Assembly: GCF_021283305.1 (NCBI RefSeq)
Contig: NZ_JAJSOK010000006.1
Span: forward strand, 1-64,000
Direction: 5' to 3'
From: Pseudonocardia kujensis
GTDB lineage: Bacteria; Actinomycetota; Actinomycetes; Mycobacteriales; Pseudonocardiaceae
DNA: 64,000 bases
Shown piece after piece: positions 1 through 8,797 of the stretch (the first letter of the stretch is position 1; every line of letters begins with the position of its first letter). A program made the translations under genes and the position numbers. Under the pieces are notes generated by a model, which saw only the letters and a program-made list of their open reading frames with translations, made no database searches and had not been told where the DNA came from.

Positions 1-1
1 G

Positions 2-682
2 CCCGACCGCGCCGCCGTCGTCGGGCGGCCGCTGCGGGCCGCGCTGCAGGCCGCGAAGGCCGCCGACGTGCTCGTGGTCGCCGCCGCCGGCAACGTCGGC
101 TCCGGGGGCTGCACCGGCGAGCCGGGCGAGGTGCCGCTCCCCGCGGCCGCGGGCCACGCCGACGGCGCCGTCGGGGACGTGCTCGCGGACGGCGTGCTCG
201 CCGTCGCCGCCACCACACCGGACGACGCCCCCGCCGCGTTCAGCGTCCACGGGCCGTGGGTCGACCTCGCCGCCCGCGGCACCGGCCTGCGCTCGCTCGC
301 CCCGGGCTCGGGGCTGACCGGCGCCGACCTGCAGGGCACGAGCCTGGCCGCGCCGATCGTCGCGGGCGCCGCCGCCCTTGTCCGGCAGCGCTTCCCCGGG
401 CTCGACGCGACCGCGGTCGCCCAGCGCCTGGTCACCACGGCCCGGCGCGTCCCGGGTGGCCGTTCCGACGCGCTCGGCGCCGGTCTCGTCGATCCGCTGG
501 CCGCGCTGACGACGCTGACGACGCTGAGCGGGGCCGGGTCCGATCCACGGCGGGCACCCGCGCCGGTGGCGGCCCGTCCACCCACGCACCCGACTCCCGC
601 CTGGGTGCCGCTCGCCGCGGTCACGGTTCTCTGCGCCCTCGCCGCCGCTTCCCCTCTCCTGGCCCGTCGGCTCCGTCCGTGA
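2..682 (+). CDS. mycP: Mycosin (S8 subtilisin-like protease of type VII secretion), C-terminal part
   Basis: The reading frame is open from the left edge, so the N-terminus, signal peptide and the catalytic Asp and His are outside the window. The 226 visible residues contain the oxyanion-hole block AAAGN (residues 27-31) and the catalytic-serine block GTSLAAP (Ser about 114). They end in one hydrophobic helix followed by a basic tail (ARRLRP), the membrane anchor typical of mycosins. With eccB downstream and truA-rplQ beyond it, the arrangement matches the actinobacterial ESX-4 locus (mycP4-eccB4 in mycobacteria). Its 3' end overlaps the convergent gene at 621-1265 by 62 bp. Being a mycosin is well supported; ESX-4 assignment is by synteny. 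Confidence 0.88.
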   Translation, partial: PDRAAVVGRPLRAALQAAKAADVLVVAAAGNVGSGGCTGEPGEVPLPAAAGHADGAVGDVLADGVLAVAATTPDDAPAAFSVHGPWVDLAARGTGLRSLAPGSGLTGADLQGTSLAAPIVAGAAALVRQRFPGLDATAVAQRLVTTARRVPGGRSDALGAGLVDPLAALTTLTTLSGAGSDPRRAPAPVAARPPTHPTPAWVPLAAVTVLCALAAASPLLARRLRP

Positions 683-1265
683 CGTCCCTGACGTCCCTGA
701 CGTCCCTGACGTCCCTGACCGCGCGCCCGCTCCAGAAGGGTTCCGTCGCCGCCCATTCCGCGGCGAGCCTGCGCGCCCGCTGCCGGGCCGCGGCGACGGT
801 GGTCAGGCCGAGCGCCGCGGCGACCACCGCCCCGCCGAGCAGCGCGACGAGGGCACCCGCGACGAGCGCCTCGGTCGCGCCGGTCGCCGGCGGCGGCACC
901 GGGCCGCCGGCGGCGTCGACCCAGATCGGCACGCTCCGGCCCGCCGAGGTGCCCGGTGCGACGGGCAGGGCCCCGAGGCGGCTCGTGCCGTCCGGGGCGA
1001 GCCAGACCGCCTGCACCAGGGCCTGAGGCACCAGGGCGTTCGCGTCCGGCGCGAGCGCTGCCCGCTCGACGGTGGTCGCCTCGGTGCGCCGCAGCTCCGG
1101 GGCCGCGCGGGACACCGCCCGCGCCCCGGCCGCTTCGCCGAGGAGGACCGCCACGACCAGCACGAGGAGGGCGGCGACCGGCGCGACCCGCCGCACCACG
1201 GCGGCCGTGCGCTCGATCCCGGTGCGCTCCACGTCTCGAGGATCGCCCGGCCCGGAGGCTTCCAC
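621..1265 (-). CDS. Rv1733c-like two-helix membrane protein
   Basis: This 214-residue protein has two hydrophobic segments (about residues 27-46 and 133-156) around an extracytoplasmic domain, and a C-terminal cytoplasmic tail with the pattern W..TEPFWSGR. This is the layout of the actinobacterial Rv1733c family, whose function is not known. The tail then becomes a low-complexity stretch, four RDV triplets encoded by a 9-bp DNA repeat, and ends in a basic KRRRGRREP. The last 62 bp overlap the end of mycP on the other strand. The start at 1265 is the longest option; a shorter start cannot be excluded. Confidence 0.6.
   Translation of the reverse strand: MEASGPGDPRDVERTGIERTAAVVRRVAPVAALLVLVVAVLLGEAAGARAVSRAAPELRRTEATTVERAALAPDANALVPQALVQAVWLAPDGTSRLGALPVAPGTSAGRSVPIWVDAAGGPVPPPATGATEALVAGALVALLGGAVVAAALGLTTVAAARQRARRLAAEWAATEPFWSGRAVRDVRDVRDVRDVTDGADGPGEGKRRRGRREP
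682..717. repeat. 9-bp tandem repeat, four copies, in the 3' end of the Rv1733c-like gene
   Basis: The unit acgtccctg occurs four times in a row with no mismatch. Its length is a multiple of three, so on the minus strand it adds RDV triplets without breaking the frame. The array begins at the last base of the mycP stop codon. Confidence 0.95.
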
Positions 1266-1309
1266 AATGCGCCGTTCCCCAGGTCAGCCTTCAGCTCAGC
1301 CGAAGGCTG

Positions 1310-1315
1310 TACCGT
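1310..1315 (+). promoter_or_regulatory. Candidate -10 box for a leaderless lysR transcript
   Basis: TACCGT matches the actinobacterial TANNNT -10 pattern and ends 6 nt before the ATG at 1322. That places the expected transcription start on the start codon. No Shine-Dalgarno sequence precedes the ATG. No clear -35 box was identified. Confidence 0.45.
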
Positions 1316-1321
1316 CCGTCC

Positions 1322-2194
1322 ATGGCGTTCGACCTGCTCGACCTCCGGCTGTTCCTCGCCGTGGCCGAGCACGGCAGCATCACCCGCGCCGCCGAGCTCG
1401 TGCACCTGTCGCTGGCCTCGGCGAGCGCCCGGATCCGCGCGATGGAGGCCGCCTCGGGGGCGCCGCTGCTCGACCGGCACCGCCGCGGGGTCGTCCCGAC
1501 CCGGCCCGGCACCCTGCTGCTGGCGCACGCGCGGGAGATCGTCGAGCGCCACGACCGGATGCGCCTGGAGCTCGCCGACCTCGCGGGCCGGCCCGCCACC
1601 GTCACGGTGCTGGCCAACACGGCCGCGTCGACGCTGCTCCCGGGTGTCCTCGTCGGCTTCCTCGCCGACCACCCCGACGCCGACGTCGACGTCCTCGAGC
1701 GGCCGAGCCACCGGATCGTCGTCGGGCTGACGGCGGGCCGCGCCGAGTTCGGCCTCGTCGCCGACACCGTCGACCTCGGCGGGCTCGAGACGGTCCGGCT
1801 CCGCCCGGACCCGCTGCGGGTCGCGTGCGCCCCCGACCACCCGCTGGTGCGAACGCGCAGCCTCACGTTCGCCGACGTCCTCGACCAGCCCTTCGTCGGC
1901 TACGCCGAGGGCAGCCCGTTGGAGGAGCACCTCCGCCGGCACACCCTCCCCCTCGGCGCGCACCCGCGGCACCGCGGCCGCTTCCCCGACACGGCGACCG
2001 TCTGCCGGGCGGTCGCCGCCGGGATCGGGATCGCGGTCCTGCCGGCGCGCAGCATCCCCGACGGGCTCGTCGGGGTCTCCCTCGACGACGCCTGGGCCGA
2101 CCGCCACCTCCTCCTCGCCACCCGGGACCTCGCCGGACTCAGCCGGCCCGCCCGCGCCCTGGCCGAGCGCGTCCGCACCGAGCTGTCGGGTTAG
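1322..2194 (+). CDS. LysR family transcriptional regulator
   Basis: The product is 290 residues, normal for the family. An N-terminal winged helix-turn-helix (about residues 5-64, with ITRAAELVHLS as the helix-turn-helix core) is followed by a periplasmic-binding-protein-like effector domain (about 90-285). The ATG at 1322 begins MAFDLLDLRLFL, the usual LysR N-terminus; the frame is open further upstream but without family similarity. The stop overlaps the convergent eccB stop by 4 bp. The opposite-strand Rv1733c-like gene starts 56 bp upstream and is a possible target, since LysR proteins often control a divergent neighbour. The effector is unknown. Confidence 0.85.
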   Translation: MAFDLLDLRLFLAVAEHGSITRAAELVHLSLASASARIRAMEAASGAPLLDRHRRGVVPTRPGTLLLAHAREIVERHDRMRLELADLAGRPATVTVLANTAASTLLPGVLVGFLADHPDADVDVLERPSHRIVVGLTAGRAEFGLVADTVDLGGLETVRLRPDPLRVACAPDHPLVRTRSLTFADVLDQPFVGYAEGSPLEEHLRRHTLPLGAHPRHRGRFPDTATVCRAVAAGIGIAVLPARSIPDGLVGVSLDDAWADRHLLLATRDLAGLSRPARALAERVRTELSG

Positions 2195-3519
2195 CGCCCG
2201 ACCGCGCGCCGGGCGTCGGCGAGGTCGAGGCGCCCGCCCTGCGGGAGCAGCCGCAGCGCCGCCTCGGGCGCGGCCGGTGCCGGCCCCGGCAGCCCGAGCG
2301 CGGCAGCGGTTCCGGCGTCGGCGACGCCATGGGCGATCCCGCTCGCCGACACCAGCCAGACCGTCCCGCCCCCGGTCGGCGACACCGCCCGCACCGGGCC
2401 GCCGCCCCGCAGCACGGCCGCGACCGCCTCACCGCCGGTGAGCGGCACCCGCACGCCCTCCGGGACCGCGGGCAGCGCCGGCGTCACGCTCACGCCGGCC
2501 CGCCCGGCGATCGACGTCGCACACACGACACCCTCGGCCGACGACCACGCGGGCACCCGGTCCGGCCACCCGGCGGTCGCCAGCGCGGTGCGCCGTGGGG
2601 CCTCGGCGACGACTGCGGGCGCGACCTCCCGCGGACCCGTGCCGCCCTGCGCCCGAAGCACCTCCGCCAGGCTCGCCGGCACCTGCTGGACCCCGCCGGG
2701 CACGACCGCCAGAGAGGTGCGGCCGCCGTCGAGGCCGGTGGTGGTGAGGACGTCGCCGGGCCGGCCGGGCACACCGCGCGGGCCCGGGCCGTCGGGCAGG
2801 AGCGGCGGGGTCAGGGCCGGCCCCTCGGGAATCGCGGAGAGCGTCGACGCGCCGATCCGCCTCGGTGTGGTCGCGGCGAGGCCGAGGCCGACCAGCACGG
2901 CGGGATCGGTGCCGACGGCGTGCCGGAGCCCGTCGAGCACCGCGAACCGCTCCCCGCCCGGGGTCTCGACGAACAGCGCTGGGGCCGGGGTGGCCTGCGG
3001 GTCGAGGGTCCCCGCCAGCACCGTCGCGCCGTCCGGGCCGTCGCACACGGCCCAGCGCTCGGGCACGGCCGGGCCGTCCAGGACGACCCCCGTGGCGCCC
3101 GGCAGGTCCGCGGGCGGGGTCCGCGCCGCACCGGCGAGGTCGGTGTCCCGCACCATCCGCGGCGCGCCCGCCGGCAGGCCGAGGGCGGCGAGCACGAGCC
3201 GGCCGGCGACCGCGTCGGGCACGGGGACGAGCCGGTCCGGTTCGTGGGCCACCGCGTACACCGCGCCCGACGGCGTGCCGACGACCAGCGCCTGCCGGCT
3301 CCAGTCCGGCCGGGGTGCGAGCGCCGCCTGTACCGCCGCCGCGCCGAGCCCGAGCAGCGCCAGGACGACGCCGACGAGCGTGGCCCGGCGCTGCGCGCGC
3401 AGCTGCTCGTGCTGCGGGACCGGATCGGCCCGGACGAGCGCGGCCTCCAGCCGCCGCAGCCCGTAGCGGTGGGCGTCGGCCTGGTCGCGGGTCGCGGGCG
3501 GCAGGACCGGGAACGGCAC
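2191..3519 (-). CDS. eccB: Type VII secretion core protein EccB
   Basis: The 442-residue protein has a short cytoplasmic N-terminus (motif DQADAHRYGLRRLEAALVR, typical of EccB), one membrane helix (about 46-66) and a large extracytoplasmic domain. That domain has two cysteines (WAVC and VVCATS), consistent with the conserved EccB disulfide. EccB is a subunit of the ESX membrane core with EccC, EccD and EccE. Gene order mycP then eccB on opposite strands near truA matches ESX-4. EccC and EccD are presumably to the left of the window. Confidence 0.88.
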   Translation of the reverse strand: MPFPVLPPATRDQADAHRYGLRRLEAALVRADPVPQHEQLRAQRRATLVGVVLALLGLGAAAVQAALAPRPDWSRQALVVGTPSGAVYAVAHEPDRLVPVPDAVAGRLVLAALGLPAGAPRMVRDTDLAGAARTPPADLPGATGVVLDGPAVPERWAVCDGPDGATVLAGTLDPQATPAPALFVETPGGERFAVLDGLRHAVGTDPAVLVGLGLAATTPRRIGASTLSAIPEGPALTPPLLPDGPGPRGVPGRPGDVLTTTGLDGGRTSLAVVPGGVQQVPASLAEVLRAQGGTGPREVAPAVVAEAPRRTALATAGWPDRVPAWSSAEGVVCATSIAGRAGVSVTPALPAVPEGVRVPLTGGEAVAAVLRGGGPVRAVSPTGGGTVWLVSASGIAHGVADAGTAAALGLPGPAPAAPEAALRLLPQGGRLDLADARRAVGR

Positions 3520-3610
3520 GCCCGGACGCTAGCTCCGCGACCGCCCCGCCCGAGGCGGAACGGGAGAAGTCTCGCCCCCCGGGAACGCACACCCGAACGC
3601 CCCGGACTGC

Positions 3611-3687
3611 CGACTCGCGGCACCAGACCTGTCGACTCGCGGGAGCCCACAGCGCGACTCGCGGAAGCTCGGACCGCCGACTCGCCG
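3611..3687. repeat. Array of CGACTCGCGG cores, about 22-bp period, downstream of the cytosine deaminase stop
   Basis: The 10-bp core CGACTCGCGG starts at 3611, 3633 and 3655, and a variant ending in CCG starts at 3678. Spacings are therefore 22, 22 and 23 bp although the spacers have diverged. The array ends 5 bp from the deaminase stop codon at 3693-3695. The same core and period occur at 62905-63081. Confidence 0.8.
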
Positions 3688-3692
3688 GAGCG

Positions 3693-4142
3693 CTACTCCT
3701 CCGCCACGCCGATGTCCTCGTTCCACAGCTCGGGGCGGGCGGCGATGAAGTCCTCCATGAGCCGGACGCAGCGCTCGTCGTCGAGCAGGGTCACCCGGAC
3801 CCCGTGCTCGGCGAGCCAGTCGTGCCCACCGGTGAAGGTCCGGCTCTCGCCGATGACCACCGCGCCGATGCCGAACTGCCGGATCAGCCCGCTGCAGTAC
3901 CAGCAGGGCGAGAGCGTCGTGACCATCGTGGTGCGCCGGTAGTCCCGCTGCCGGCCGGCGTTGCGGAAGGCGGCGGTCTCGCCGTGGACCGACGGGTCGT
4001 CGTCCTGGACCCGGCGGTTGTGCCCGCGGCCGAGCACCTCGCCACCGGGCCCGAGCAGCGCGGCGCCGATCGGGATCCCTCCCGACGCGAGCCCGGCCCG
4101 GGCCTCCTCGAGCGCGATCTCCAGGGCGGCGTGTGCGTCCAC
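3693..4142 (-). CDS. Cytosine deaminase, fungal FCY1 type
   Basis: This 149-residue member of the cytidine/deoxycytidylate deaminase fold has the zinc and proton-shuttle motif HGE (His53, Glu55) and the second zinc motif PCWYC (Cys80, Cys83). Its C-terminal half (DDERC..LM..FI..RPELW.EDIG) follows the yeast cytosine deaminase closely and not the bacterial amidohydrolase-type CodA. The expected reaction is cytosine to uracil plus ammonia (pyrimidine salvage); a related base could be the true substrate. It stands alone between eccB and an opposite-strand membrane protein gene. A 22-bp-period repeat array follows its stop. Confidence 0.8.
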   Translation of the reverse strand: MDAHAALEIALEEARAGLASGGIPIGAALLGPGGEVLGRGHNRRVQDDDPSVHGETAAFRNAGRQRDYRRTTMVTTLSPCWYCSGLIRQFGIGAVVIGESRTFTGGHDWLAEHGVRVTLLDDERCVRLMEDFIAARPELWNEDIGVAEE

Positions 4143-4214
4143 GGGCCCAGCCTACGGAGGACCGGAACGGCCCGAGCCACGCGAAGGACCCCGTGCCGCA
4201 GGTTTCCCGCTGGT

Positions 4215-4220
4215 TACTGT
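4215..4220 (+). promoter_or_regulatory. Candidate -10 box for a leaderless transcript
   Basis: TACTGT fits TANNNT and lies 7 nt before the GTG start at 4228. This spacing places transcription initiation at the start codon. No Shine-Dalgarno sequence is visible. Confidence 0.45.
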
Positions 4221-4227
4221 GGGACGC

Positions 4228-6057
4228 GTGGACACGCTCCGAGAGACTCCCGGCGAGTCCACCCCGGAGTCGGCCGACGACCTGACGTTGCTCCGGCGGT
4301 ACGAGCCGGTGCTGCGCTACACGAACGGGGAGCTGTTCCTGCCGGTGACCGCGCGGGACTACGTCCGCCGCTGCAGCCTCTGGGAGGAGCCCGCGGGCGA
4401 CCGCAGGCGTCCCGGCGAGCCGCTCGTCCCCGCCGGCGAGCTCACCCTGGAGGGCCTCGGAGAGGCCGCCCGCCGCTACCGCGAGCGCCGGCTGCACCTG
4501 CGGTTCGTGCAGGAGTCGCTCGGTGCCCGCGAGGTGCAACGGTGGCGGCGCGCCGAGCGCCCCCGGCTGGGCGGCATCGGCCGGTTCGCCGCGGTCGGGG
4601 TGATCGCCCGGCTGATCGACGTCCTGCTGCGGCTGTCCCTGCTCGTCCGCGGGAAGGTGCCCAACGGCCTGGTCGCGGCCGCCCACCAGCGCGCCCGCGA
4701 CCTCGAGGGCGCGACCTACTACGGGCGGGTGGTGCGCACCGCCGGCTACACGGTGCTGCAGTACTGGTTCTTCTACGCCTTCAACGACTGGCGCTCGACC
4801 TTCCACGGCGTCAACGACCACGAGGCCGACTGGGAGACCGTCGCGGTCTACCTGGTGCCGGACGGGTCGGGCGGCCTCGTCCCGGCCTGGGTGGCCGCCT
4901 CCACCCACGACGACCACGGCGACGACCTGCGCCGCCGCTGGGACGACCCGCTGCTCGACCGGGACGGCACCCATCCGGTGCTCTACCCCGGCGCCGGGTC
5001 GCACTCGCACGCGTTCGTGGCCGGGGACTACGTCGTCAGCGTGGGCCTGCCCGCCCTCCGCGCGGTGCTGCGCACCATCCAGCGCCTGCGGCGCTGGCTG
5101 ATGCCCTTCGCCCCCGAGCCCGGGACCGGCGGCTTCGACATCCCGTTCATCGACTACGCCCGTGGCGACGGTGTCCGGCTCGGCCCCGGTGGCCGCTCGT
5201 GGACGGCCGAGCTCGTCGACGACAGCACCGCCTGGATCCGCGACTTCCGCGGCCTGTGGGGGCTCGACACCCGCGACTCCTTCGGCGGCGAGCGCGCCCC
5301 CGCCGGCCCCCGCTACGAGCGCGACGGGACGGTGCGCCGCTCCTGGGCGGACCCGCTGGGCTGGGCGGGCCTGGACAAGGTGGCGCCGACCGCCGAGGAG
5401 GAGGCCGCGGCGCTGCAGGAGCGGATGAAGGTCCTGCAGACCCGGGTCGACGAGCTGGAGGCCGAGATCGAGGCCGAACGGATCGGTGTCCGCGGCCTGC
5501 ACGCGGAGCTCCGGTTCCTCGCCGATCGCTCCGACGCCGCGCCCGGCCGGTCCGGCCATCTGGAGGAGCTGGACCGCCGGGAGGAGCAGCTGGCCGGGAT
5601 GGTGGCCGAGCGGGTGCGGCTGACCGAGGAGATCGACGTCCAGGCGGACCGGCTGGCGGGCCCGCGCCCGCCCGGCCCGCCCGACGCCCACCTGCGCCAG
5701 CCGCACATGCCGTACGTGGTGCCGGCCGACTTCCGGTCGCGGTTCCTGCGGGTGTGGGCGGCGCTGTCGATCCCGGTGCTCATCGGCGGGCTCGGCGCGC
5801 TGCTGTTCTGGCCGCACCTGTCGACGCTGCTGTGGTTCGCCGTCGGCCTCGTGCTGTTCGCGGTGGTGGAAGCGGTGGCGCGGCGCCGGTCGATCGAGTT
5901 CGCGGCCAGCATGGCCGGGCTCGCGATCACCGCCCTGGTCGTCGCGAGCGGGGTGATCGCACTGGTCTCCGGCTGGAAGATCGTGCTGGCCGGGTCGCTG
6001 GCGCTGGCGGCCCTGGTGCTGCTCGTGGTGAACGTCAGGGAGCTGCGGGGGCGGTAG
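4228..6057 (+). CDS. Hypothetical membrane protein with Vps62-like motif and coiled coil
   Basis: This 609-residue protein has no firm functional assignment. The central part contains [10 protein letters not shown], then HEADWE and later [15 protein letters not shown]. This H..DWE plus GSH pattern resembles Vps62-related proteins. Residues about 390-485 are rich in Glu, Leu and Arg and should form a coiled coil. The C-terminus has three to four hydrophobic helices ending in VRELRGR. The GTG at 4228 is preferred because a -10 box sits 7 nt upstream and the frame before it looks non-coding. The last 23 bp overlap truA on the other strand. Confidence 0.65.
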   Translation: MDTLRETPGESTPESADDLTLLRRYEPVLRYTNGELFLPVTARDYVRRCSLWEEPAGDRRRPGEPLVPAGELTLEGLGEAARRYRERRLHLRFVQESLGAREVQRWRRAERPRLGGIGRFAAVGVIARLIDVLLRLSLLVRGKVPNGLVAAAHQRARDLEGATYYGRVVRTAGYTVLQYWFFYAFNDWRSTFHGVNDHEADWETVAVYLVPDGSGGLVPAWVAASTHDDHGDDLRRRWDDPLLDRDGTHPVLYPGAGSHSHAFVAGDYVVSVGLPALRAVLRTIQRLRRWLMPFAPEPGTGGFDIPFIDYARGDGVRLGPGGRSWTAELVDDSTAWIRDFRGLWGLDTRDSFGGERAPAGPRYERDGTVRRSWADPLGWAGLDKVAPTAEEEAAALQERMKVLQTRVDELEAEIEAERIGVRGLHAELRFLADRSDAAPGRSGHLEELDRREEQLAGMVAERVRLTEEIDVQADRLAGPRPPGPPDAHLRQPHMPYVVPADFRSRFLRVWAALSIPVLIGGLGALLFWPHLSTLLWFAVGLVLFAVVEAVARRRSIEFAASMAGLAITALVVASGVIALVSGWKIVLAGSLALAALVLLVVNVRELRGR

Positions 6058-6895
6058 GCCCCACCCGGAGGTTGCGGGTCACCTCGGTCCGCGCGGCGAG
6101 CTCGGCGTCGGCCGGGTAGTCCACGCCGACGAGCGTGAGCCCGTGCGCGGGCGCGACCGAGACGCCCTGCCGTTCGGCCCGGTCGAGCAGCGCGCCCGGC
6201 CAGTCGACCGTGCGGCGCGCGCGCCCGACGTCGAGCAGGGCGCCGACGAGGCTGCGCACCATCGAGTGGCAGAACGCGTCCGCCGACACGGCCGCCGACA
6301 CCACCCCGTCGGTGTCGCGGGTCCACGAGAACCGCTCCAACGCCCGGACGGTCGTCGCGCCCTCGCGCCGCTTGCAGAAGGCGGCGAAGTCGTGCTCGCC
6401 GAGCAACCGCTCCGAGGCGGCGTTCACGGCGTCGAGGTCGATCGGGTGCGGCCAGGAGAGGGTGTCCCGCGCGCGCAGCGGCTCGGCCCCGTAGGGGGCC
6501 GTGGCGACGCGGTAGACGTAGTGGCGGCGCAGGGCCGCGAACCGGGCGTCGAACGCCGCGGGGACGGGCGTGACCGCCCGGACCCGGACGTCGGGCGGCA
6601 GCAACCGCGCGAGCCGGCGCACGAGCCGCGCGGGGTCGACGTCGGCCGCGAGGTCGGCGTGCGCGACCTGACCGGTGGCGTGCACCCCGGCGTCCGTGCG
6701 CCCGGCGACGGTGAGCCCGACCTCGGTCCGCAGGATCCGGCTCAGGGCGTCGGTCAGCACCCCGCAGACCGTGCGCCGCGTCGGCTGCACCGCCCAGCCC
6801 GAGAAGTCCGTCCCGTCGTAGGTGATGTCGAGGCGGAAGCGGGCGAGCCCGCCACCCTCACGGGTGGCGGGCTCGTCCGGGTACTGCAGGCCCAC
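6035..6895 (-). CDS. truA: tRNA pseudouridine(38-40) synthase TruA
   Basis: The 286-residue protein contains the catalytic-loop motif [14 protein letters not shown] with Asp68 as the expected nucleophile, and [15 protein letters not shown] near the N-terminus as in all TruA proteins. It modifies uridines 38-40 of the tRNA anticodon stem. The GTG start lies 1 bp after the rplQ stop, so it is the last gene of the alpha operon. The 18 residues before the conserved domain appear real, since no later start codon fits. Confidence 0.95.
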   Translation of the reverse strand: MGLQYPDEPATREGGGLARFRLDITYDGTDFSGWAVQPTRRTVCGVLTDALSRILRTEVGLTVAGRTDAGVHATGQVAHADLAADVDPARLVRRLARLLPPDVRVRAVTPVPAAFDARFAALRRHYVYRVATAPYGAEPLRARDTLSWPHPIDLDAVNAASERLLGEHDFAAFCKRREGATTVRALERFSWTRDTDGVVSAAVSADAFCHSMVRSLVGALLDVGRARRTVDWPGALLDRAERQGVSVAPAHGLTLVGVDYPADAELAARTEVTRNLRVGPTAPAAP

Positions 6896-6896
6896 G

Positions 6897-7643
6897 TCAG
6901 GACTCGTCGGAGTCCTCGGCGGCCTTCTGCTGCGAGGCGGGCAGGGAGAACCCGGCGGCCTCGGCGGCCTCCGGGGTCGCGAACCAGACCTCGGCCACGG
7001 TGCGGTCGTAGTGCGACGAACCGGGGACGTGGTAGAGCTTCGAGTCCTCGTTGCCCTTGACCGGGAAGCCCTCGGGGGCCTCCGCGGCGTCCTCGAGCGG
7101 GGCGTGCGAGCCCTCGCCGTAGGGCGCCTCGTCGGTCGAGGTGGACGTCTCGACCTCGGTGGCCTCCGCGGTGGCGGTGGTCTCGGTGGTCTCGGTGGTC
7201 TCGGCCGGGGCCTCCTCCGCCGGAGCGGACTGGGTGGCCTGCGACGCCGCGGCGCGGCGGGCGCGGTTGGCCTCGTCCGTCACGGTCTTCTGCTGGATCA
7301 GCTCGATCACCGCCATGGGGGCGTTGTCGCCCTTGCGCGGCAGCGTCTTGGTGATCCGGGTGTAGCCACCGTTGCGGTCCGCGTAGAACGGCCCGATCTC
7401 CTCGATGAGGCGGTGGACGACACCCTTGTCGCGGATGAGCTTGAGGATCTCGCGACGGTTGTGCAGGTCGCCCCGCTTGGCCTTGGTGATCAGCCGCTCG
7501 GCGTAGGGCCGCAGCCGGCGGGCCTTGGCCTCCGTCGTGGTGATCCGGCCGTGCTGGAACAGCGCGGTCGCCAGGTTGGCCAGGATCAGCCGCTGGTGAG
7601 CGGGCGAACCGCCGAGGCGGGGCCCCTTGGTGGGCTGAGGCAT
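6897..7643 (-). CDS. rplQ: Ribosomal protein L17 with long C-terminal sunset-like extension
   Basis: Residues 1 to about 120 are a complete bacterial L17 ([30 protein letters not shown]). The protein continues to 248 residues, about twice the usual bacterial length. A Thr/Glu-rich linker is followed by a compact domain of about 55 residues with [17 protein letters not shown], a Tyr, [14 protein letters not shown]. This pattern is what actinobacterial annotation calls a sunset domain. Its role on the ribosome is not known. The gene lies between rpoA and truA. Confidence 0.95.
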   Translation of the reverse strand: MPQPTKGPRLGGSPAHQRLILANLATALFQHGRITTTEAKARRLRPYAERLITKAKRGDLHNRREILKLIRDKGVVHRLIEEIGPFYADRNGGYTRITKTLPRKGDNAPMAVIELIQQKTVTDEANRARRAAASQATQSAPAEEAPAETTETTETTATAEATEVETSTSTDEAPYGEGSHAPLEDAAEAPEGFPVKGNEDSKLYHVPGSSHYDRTVAEVWFATPEAAEAAGFSLPASQQKAAEDSDES

Positions 7644-7645
7644 GG

Positions 7646-8695
7646 CTACAACTGCTCCGTTTCTGCGTAGTCCTGGCCGTCGTCGGAGAACGGGTCGGCG
7701 TCGTAGCCGCCGGTGTCGGTCCCGTAGTCCGAGGCAGCCGCAGACGGGTCGAACCCGGGCGGGCTGTCCTTGAGCGCGAGGCCGAGGCCGACGAGCTTCA
7801 TCTTGACCTCGTCGATCGACTTCGCGCCGAAGTTGCGGATGTCCAGCAGGTCCGCCTCGCTGCGCCCGACGAGCTCACCCACGGTGTGGATGCCCTCGCG
7901 CTTGAGGCAGTTGTACGAGCGGACGGTGAGGTCGAGCTCCTCGATCGGCATCGCGAAGGCGGCGATGGTGTCCGCCTCCTGCGGCGACGGACCGATCTCG
8001 ATGCCCTCGGCGTCGACGTTCAGCTCGCGGGCGAGGCCGAACAGCTCGACGAGGGTCTTGCCCGCCGACGCCAGGGCGTCACGCGGACCGATGCTCGGCT
8101 TGGTCTCGACGTCCAGCACGAGCTTGTCGAAGTCCGTGCGCTGCTCGACACGGGTGGCCTCGACCTTGTAGGTCACCTTGAGGACCGGCGAGTAGATCGA
8201 GTCGACCGGGATGCGGCCGATCTCGGCGCCGGTGGCCTTGTTCTGCATGGCGGGCACGTAGCCGCGGCCCCGCTCGACGACGAGCTCGACCTCGAGCCGG
8301 CCCTTGTCGTTGAGCGTGGCGATGTGCAGGTCCGGGTTGTGCACGGTGACACCGGCCGGCGGGACGATGTCCCCCGCGGTGACCGCGCCCGGGCCCTGCT
8401 TGCGCAGGTACATCGTCACCGGCTCGTCCTCCTCGGAGCTGACGACCAGCTCCTTGAGGTTGAGGATGATGTCGGTGACGTCCTCCTTCACCCCCGGCAC
8501 GGTGGTGAACTCGTGCAGCACGCCGTCGATGCGGATGCTGGTCACCGCCGCCCCCGGGATGGAGGACAGCAGGGTGCGCCGGAGCGAGTTGCCCAGCGTG
8601 TAGCCGAAGCCCGGCTCGAGCGGCTCGATGACGAACCGGGAACGGGTCTCGGTGACCGAGTCCTCGGTCAGGGTGGGGCGCTGAGAGATCAGCAC
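7646..8695 (-). CDS. rpoA: RNA polymerase alpha subunit
   Basis: The 349-residue protein has the N-terminal assembly domain ([20 protein letters not shown]) and the C-terminal DNA- and activator-binding domain ([32 protein letters not shown]), joined by a linker around residue 230. An acidic tail rich in Asp and Tyr follows. Length and order are normal for actinobacteria. It is cotranscribed with rpsD upstream and rplQ 2 bp downstream. Confidence 0.98.
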   Translation of the reverse strand: MLISQRPTLTEDSVTETRSRFVIEPLEPGFGYTLGNSLRRTLLSSIPGAAVTSIRIDGVLHEFTTVPGVKEDVTDIILNLKELVVSSEEDEPVTMYLRKQGPGAVTAGDIVPPAGVTVHNPDLHIATLNDKGRLEVELVVERGRGYVPAMQNKATGAEIGRIPVDSIYSPVLKVTYKVEATRVEQRTDFDKLVLDVETKPSIGPRDALASAGKTLVELFGLARELNVDAEGIEIGPSPQEADTIAAFAMPIEELDLTVRSYNCLKREGIHTVGELVGRSEADLLDIRNFGAKSIDEVKMKLVGLGLALKDSPPGFDPSAAASDYGTDTGGYDADPFSDDGQDYAETEQL

Positions 8696-8746
8696 TGTGT
8701 GTCTCCTTCGTGTGCCGCGACACCCACTATTTGATGTCGCAGTGAG

Positions 8747-8773
8747 CCCCCCGCCCCACTGCAGGGCGGGGGG
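8747..8773 (-). terminator. GC-rich hairpin between rpsD and rpoA
   Basis: A perfect 10-bp stem (CCCCCCGCCC with GGGCGGGGGG) and a 7-nt loop lie 25 bp after the rpsD stop, in the only sizeable gap of this operon part. There is no U-tract. It may attenuate or process the transcript and so set the ratio of rpoA to the ribosomal genes. Confidence 0.45.
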
Positions 8774-8797
8774 ACGAGCGGGAGACCGTGAGGCCTA

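Noticed and set aside
1072-3942. Open frame of 956 codons on the plus strand
   Set aside because: It runs through lysR and antisense to eccB, is made of Arg/Pro/Ala runs, and matches no family; it is a product of high GC.
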